Of a stretch of 64,000 nucleotides of DNA, positions 62,535 to 64,000 are shown one piece after another. How positions within the stretch are numbered: the first letter of the stretch is position 1; every line of letters starts with the position of its first letter. Both the position numbers and the translations under genes were made by a program. The notes beneath the pieces were generated by a model. The model ran no database searches and was not told the DNA's origin. It was given only the letters and a program-made list of their open reading frames with translations. Origin of the DNA: Azospirillum doebereinerae (GTDB lineage: Bacteria > Pseudomonadota > Alphaproteobacteria > Azospirillales > Azospirillaceae); the NCBI RefSeq assembly GCF_003989665.1, contig NZ_RZIJ01000016.1, positions 122,145 through 186,144 of the forward strand, given 5' to 3'.

Positions 62535-63134
62535 GTGATCCCTCGGCTTTTCCCGGTTCTGGCGTCCTTGCTGGCCGGAGCCTGCGCGACCGATCCCACC
62601 TCCGTCGCGACGGCGTTCGAATCGCGCCCCGAATCGCGCTCCATGACCCGCGCGACCGCCGCCATCGGCGGGGAGGTTGCCGGCCGGGTGGGAACGGGGA
62701 CCCCCGACGCCACACCGTCCTTTGCGGGCGTCGCATCCTGGTACGGGCCGCGCCACCACGGCAAACCGACCGCCAGCGGCGCCGGCTACGACATGTGGGC
62801 GCTGACGGCCGCCCATCCGTCCCTGCCGATGGGCACGCGGCTGCGCGTAACCCATTCCGCGACGGGACGGTCCGTGGTGGTGACGGTCAACGACCGCGGG
62901 CCTCACACGGGCGGTCGCATCCTCGACCTGTCCTGGCGCGCGGCGCGCGATCTCGGCGTGCTGCGGTCGGGCTTGGCCATGGTGGTGGCCCAGGCGGTTC
63001 CCGACGAGACGGTGCGGGTATCGGTGCCGCCGGGCTCCCGCAAAGCGCCGGCACGGCCGCTCCATCCTCCACCCGCCGACGGGTCGCTTCTGGCCGGAGG
63101 GTATGCAACGTTCGGCAAAGCAGGACAGCCATGA
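62535..63134 (+). CDS. rlpA: RlpA-like lipoprotein (septal-ring lytic transglycosylase family)
   Basis: The 199-residue protein starts at GTG four bases after the RLAN stop. It has a lipobox LAGAC (Cys17) and a double-psi beta-barrel: SFAGVASWYGPRHHGKPTAS, TAAHPSLPMGTRLRVTHSAT, VVVTVNDRGPHTGGRILDLS. The His of GKPTASG...A.HP and the Asp of NDRGP are the catalytic pair of RlpA. There is no SPOR domain, which many RlpA proteins have. It acts on peptidoglycan strands lacking stem peptides. The operon position, between an RLAN and a FhuF-like gene, is unusual. Confidence 0.85.
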   Translation: MIPRLFPVLASLLAGACATDPTSVATAFESRPESRSMTRATAAIGGEVAGRVGTGTPDATPSFAGVASWYGPRHHGKPTASGAGYDMWALTAAHPSLPMGTRLRVTHSATGRSVVVTVNDRGPHTGGRILDLSWRAARDLGVLRSGLAMVVAQAVPDETVRVSVPPGSRKAPARPLHPPPADGSLLAGGYATFGKAGQP

Positions 63135-63853
63135 CCATCGCGCTTTCCTTCCCGTCCTGCGGTTGCCACCTCGAAACGCCAACCGATCCGCACATGCACG
63201 CGATCCAGTCCGGCCTTGCCGCGCTTGGGACCGCCGTCGCCGCGGTGGCCTCCCGTCTGGCGCTGGTGCCTGTTCAGGACCGCCAGGAGCCAGCGAGGGC
63301 CGTTCTGAAGGTGGAACGGCTGTGTTCCCTCTTGGAGGAGGGGCAAAGATATGGAACCCAAGGGTCCCGCCAGGAACGGGCATCGGCCTGGATACGAGGC
63401 TATTTCCGCATCCTGCTGCCCGCCATGGTGGCGCCGGCCTTTGCCGGCATCCGGATGGACGGAGCCGTCGCCAACTGCCGGCTCGGCCTGCGGGCCGGGA
63501 AGCCGGTGGCCGTGGCGTCGGTGACCGCTCCCGCTCTGGGGGTGCGGGTCAATGTCGAGGATCTCTACGGGCCTCTGCTCGCCGACCATGCCGAGCGGGT
63601 GGTGCGTGCCGCCTACGCGGCGACCGGCCTGTCGCCGCGCATCGCTTGGTCGCACGCTGGGGAGGTGCTAACAAACCTGTTCCGTCCGTTCGATGAGCTG
63701 CCGGCGTTGGCCGAAACGGTCGAAACGCATCGTCTGGTGGTGTTCGGGGTTCCCGCCAACGCCTGGTTTCCAATCAACAACCCCCTGTTCCGCAACCCAT
63801 GCGCCCAAGACCAAGGAGGGCGGACGCCATGGGACGCGGGCTCAAGGCGATGA
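63131..63853 (+). CDS. FhuF-like siderophore-iron reductase homologue lacking the C-terminal cysteine cluster
   Basis: The 240-residue protein starts by ATGA overlap with rlpA. The pattern ASAWIRGYFRILLPAMVAPA, then RIAWSHAGEVLTNLFRPFDE and INNPLFRN, follows E. coli FhuF, where LWAQWYIGLMVPP, WSNTGYLINW and NPLWR occur in the same order. FhuF ends with a CC...C..C motif that binds a [2Fe-2S] cluster. Here the chain ends PCAQDQGGRTPWDAGSRR without it, and neither other frame restores it. It may be a diverged or truncated reductase. A further gene starts inside its last 25 bases. Confidence 0.6.
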   Translation: MTIALSFPSCGCHLETPTDPHMHAIQSGLAALGTAVAAVASRLALVPVQDRQEPARAVLKVERLCSLLEEGQRYGTQGSRQERASAWIRGYFRILLPAMVAPAFAGIRMDGAVANCRLGLRAGKPVAVASVTAPALGVRVNVEDLYGPLLADHAERVVRAAYAATGLSPRIAWSHAGEVLTNLFRPFDELPALAETVETHRLVVFGVPANAWFPINNPLFRNPCAQDQGGRTPWDAGSRR

Positions 63854-63948
63854 GGCTGGCCGCGCGCCGTTTTGCCGGCAACCCGGCAGCCGTCACGGCG
63901 CTGCTGATCCTGAACCGCGCCGGGTTTGTCGGAGGCCGATTTGGTTGA
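63829..63948 (+). pseudogene. 5' end of an unidentified gene cut off by an IS3-family insertion
   Basis: ATG 63829 follows AAGGAGG by nine bases, the best ribosome site in this cluster. The reading MGRGLKAMRLAARRFAGNPA then AVTALLIL is coding in character up to 63910. From there the frame runs into the IS end (TGAACCGCGCC...) and stops at 63946. The original product is unknown; the rest of the gene should lie beyond the element, outside the window. Confidence 0.6.
63911..63933 (-). repeat. Terminal inverted repeat of an IS3-family element
   Basis: TGAACCGCGCCGGGTTTGTC plus GGA differs at two positions from the end of the decayed element at 30115-30137. It is the end next to the orfB stop, so the rest of the element lies to the right, outside the window. 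Confidence 0.8.
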
Positions 63949-63949
63949 G

Positions 63950-64000
63950 TCACGCCGCGATGGCGACGTCCTCGATTTGAGCATAATAGCGCGCTTCGGC
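63950..64000 (-). CDS. C-terminal end of IS3-family transposase OrfB (partial, continues past the right edge)
   Basis: On the minus strand the last 16 codons read AEARYYAQIEDVAIAA and stop with TGA. PAEAEARYYAQ is the typical end of IS3-group OrfB, just after the NRRRLEPIGNI.PAEAE segment seen in the decayed copy at 29.4 kb. The terminal repeat follows 17 bases after the stop. The element may be intact, but only its end is visible. Confidence 0.85.
   Translation of the reverse strand, partial: AEARYYAQIEDVAIAA

Overview
The window looks like a large replicon of a high-GC alphaproteobacterium, most likely Azospirillum or a close relative. This rests on strongly GC-biased third codon positions, the alphaproteobacterial form of the cellulose operon, valine-degradation genes, TRAP transport and familiar small alphaproteobacterial proteins. 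No rRNA or ribosomal protein genes are present, and the only RNA gene is one tRNA-Arg. With a ParA-type ATPase gene, two hydroxylase-type molybdoenzyme operons, giant secreted proteins and several decayed mobile elements, it reads as accessory sequence, possibly from a chromid or megaplasmid (inference).

Layout, left half. 0-4 kb holds a PaoABC-type molybdenum aldehyde oxidoreductase operon (minus strand), after the tail of an unidentified plus-strand gene. 4.1-13.4 kb holds a protein with two cyclic-nucleotide-binding domains and a cellulose operon (bcsA, bcsB, bcsZ, a TPR protein and a BcsN-like lipoprotein) whose first four genes overlap by ATGA. 13.5-17.3 kb holds a flavodoxin-like reductase, an atypical LuxR regulator, an AEC carrier and an OsmC protein. 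17.3-24.7 kb is a compact catabolic locus: DUF1537 sugar-acid kinase, RuBisCO-like protein, VOC protein and TRAP transporter, with a divergent LacI regulator. 24.8-33.2 kb holds a membrane protein, a small Cys-containing protein, an 880-residue RTX/Calx-beta protein, a decayed IS3 element, a GAF protein, a DUF892 protein and an aldo/keto reductase.

Layout, right half. 33.7-37.5 kb is a second PaoABC operon on the opposite strand, with a Tat signal. 37.5-38.4 kb is debris (integrase tail, ATP-grasp tail). 38.6-43.0 kb holds a nitroreductase, LysR, a membrane protein, YceI and a glutathionyl-hydroquinone reductase. tRNA-Arg(CCG) at 43.17 kb is followed by a decayed integrase and a second RTX protein. 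45.4-52.2 kb is one gene for a 2278-residue two-partner-secretion exoprotein that ends in a caspase-like protease domain. Divergent from it, behind two identical palindromes, lie a ParA ATPase and a DUF3102-like partner. 54-59.3 kb holds a secreted protein, LysR and the valine operon mmsA-acyl-CoA dehydrogenase-mmsB. 59.5-59.8 kb is IS110 debris. 60.1-63.9 kb is a tightly packed group (SAM-binding-like protein, DapA homologue, small protein, stand-alone RLAN domain, RlpA, FhuF-like protein) cut off by an IS3-family element running off the end of the window.

The points most worth following are the adhesin-caspase fusion, the RuBisCO-like/kinase/VOC/TRAP locus, the paired palindromes before parA, and the truncated 60-64 kb cluster.
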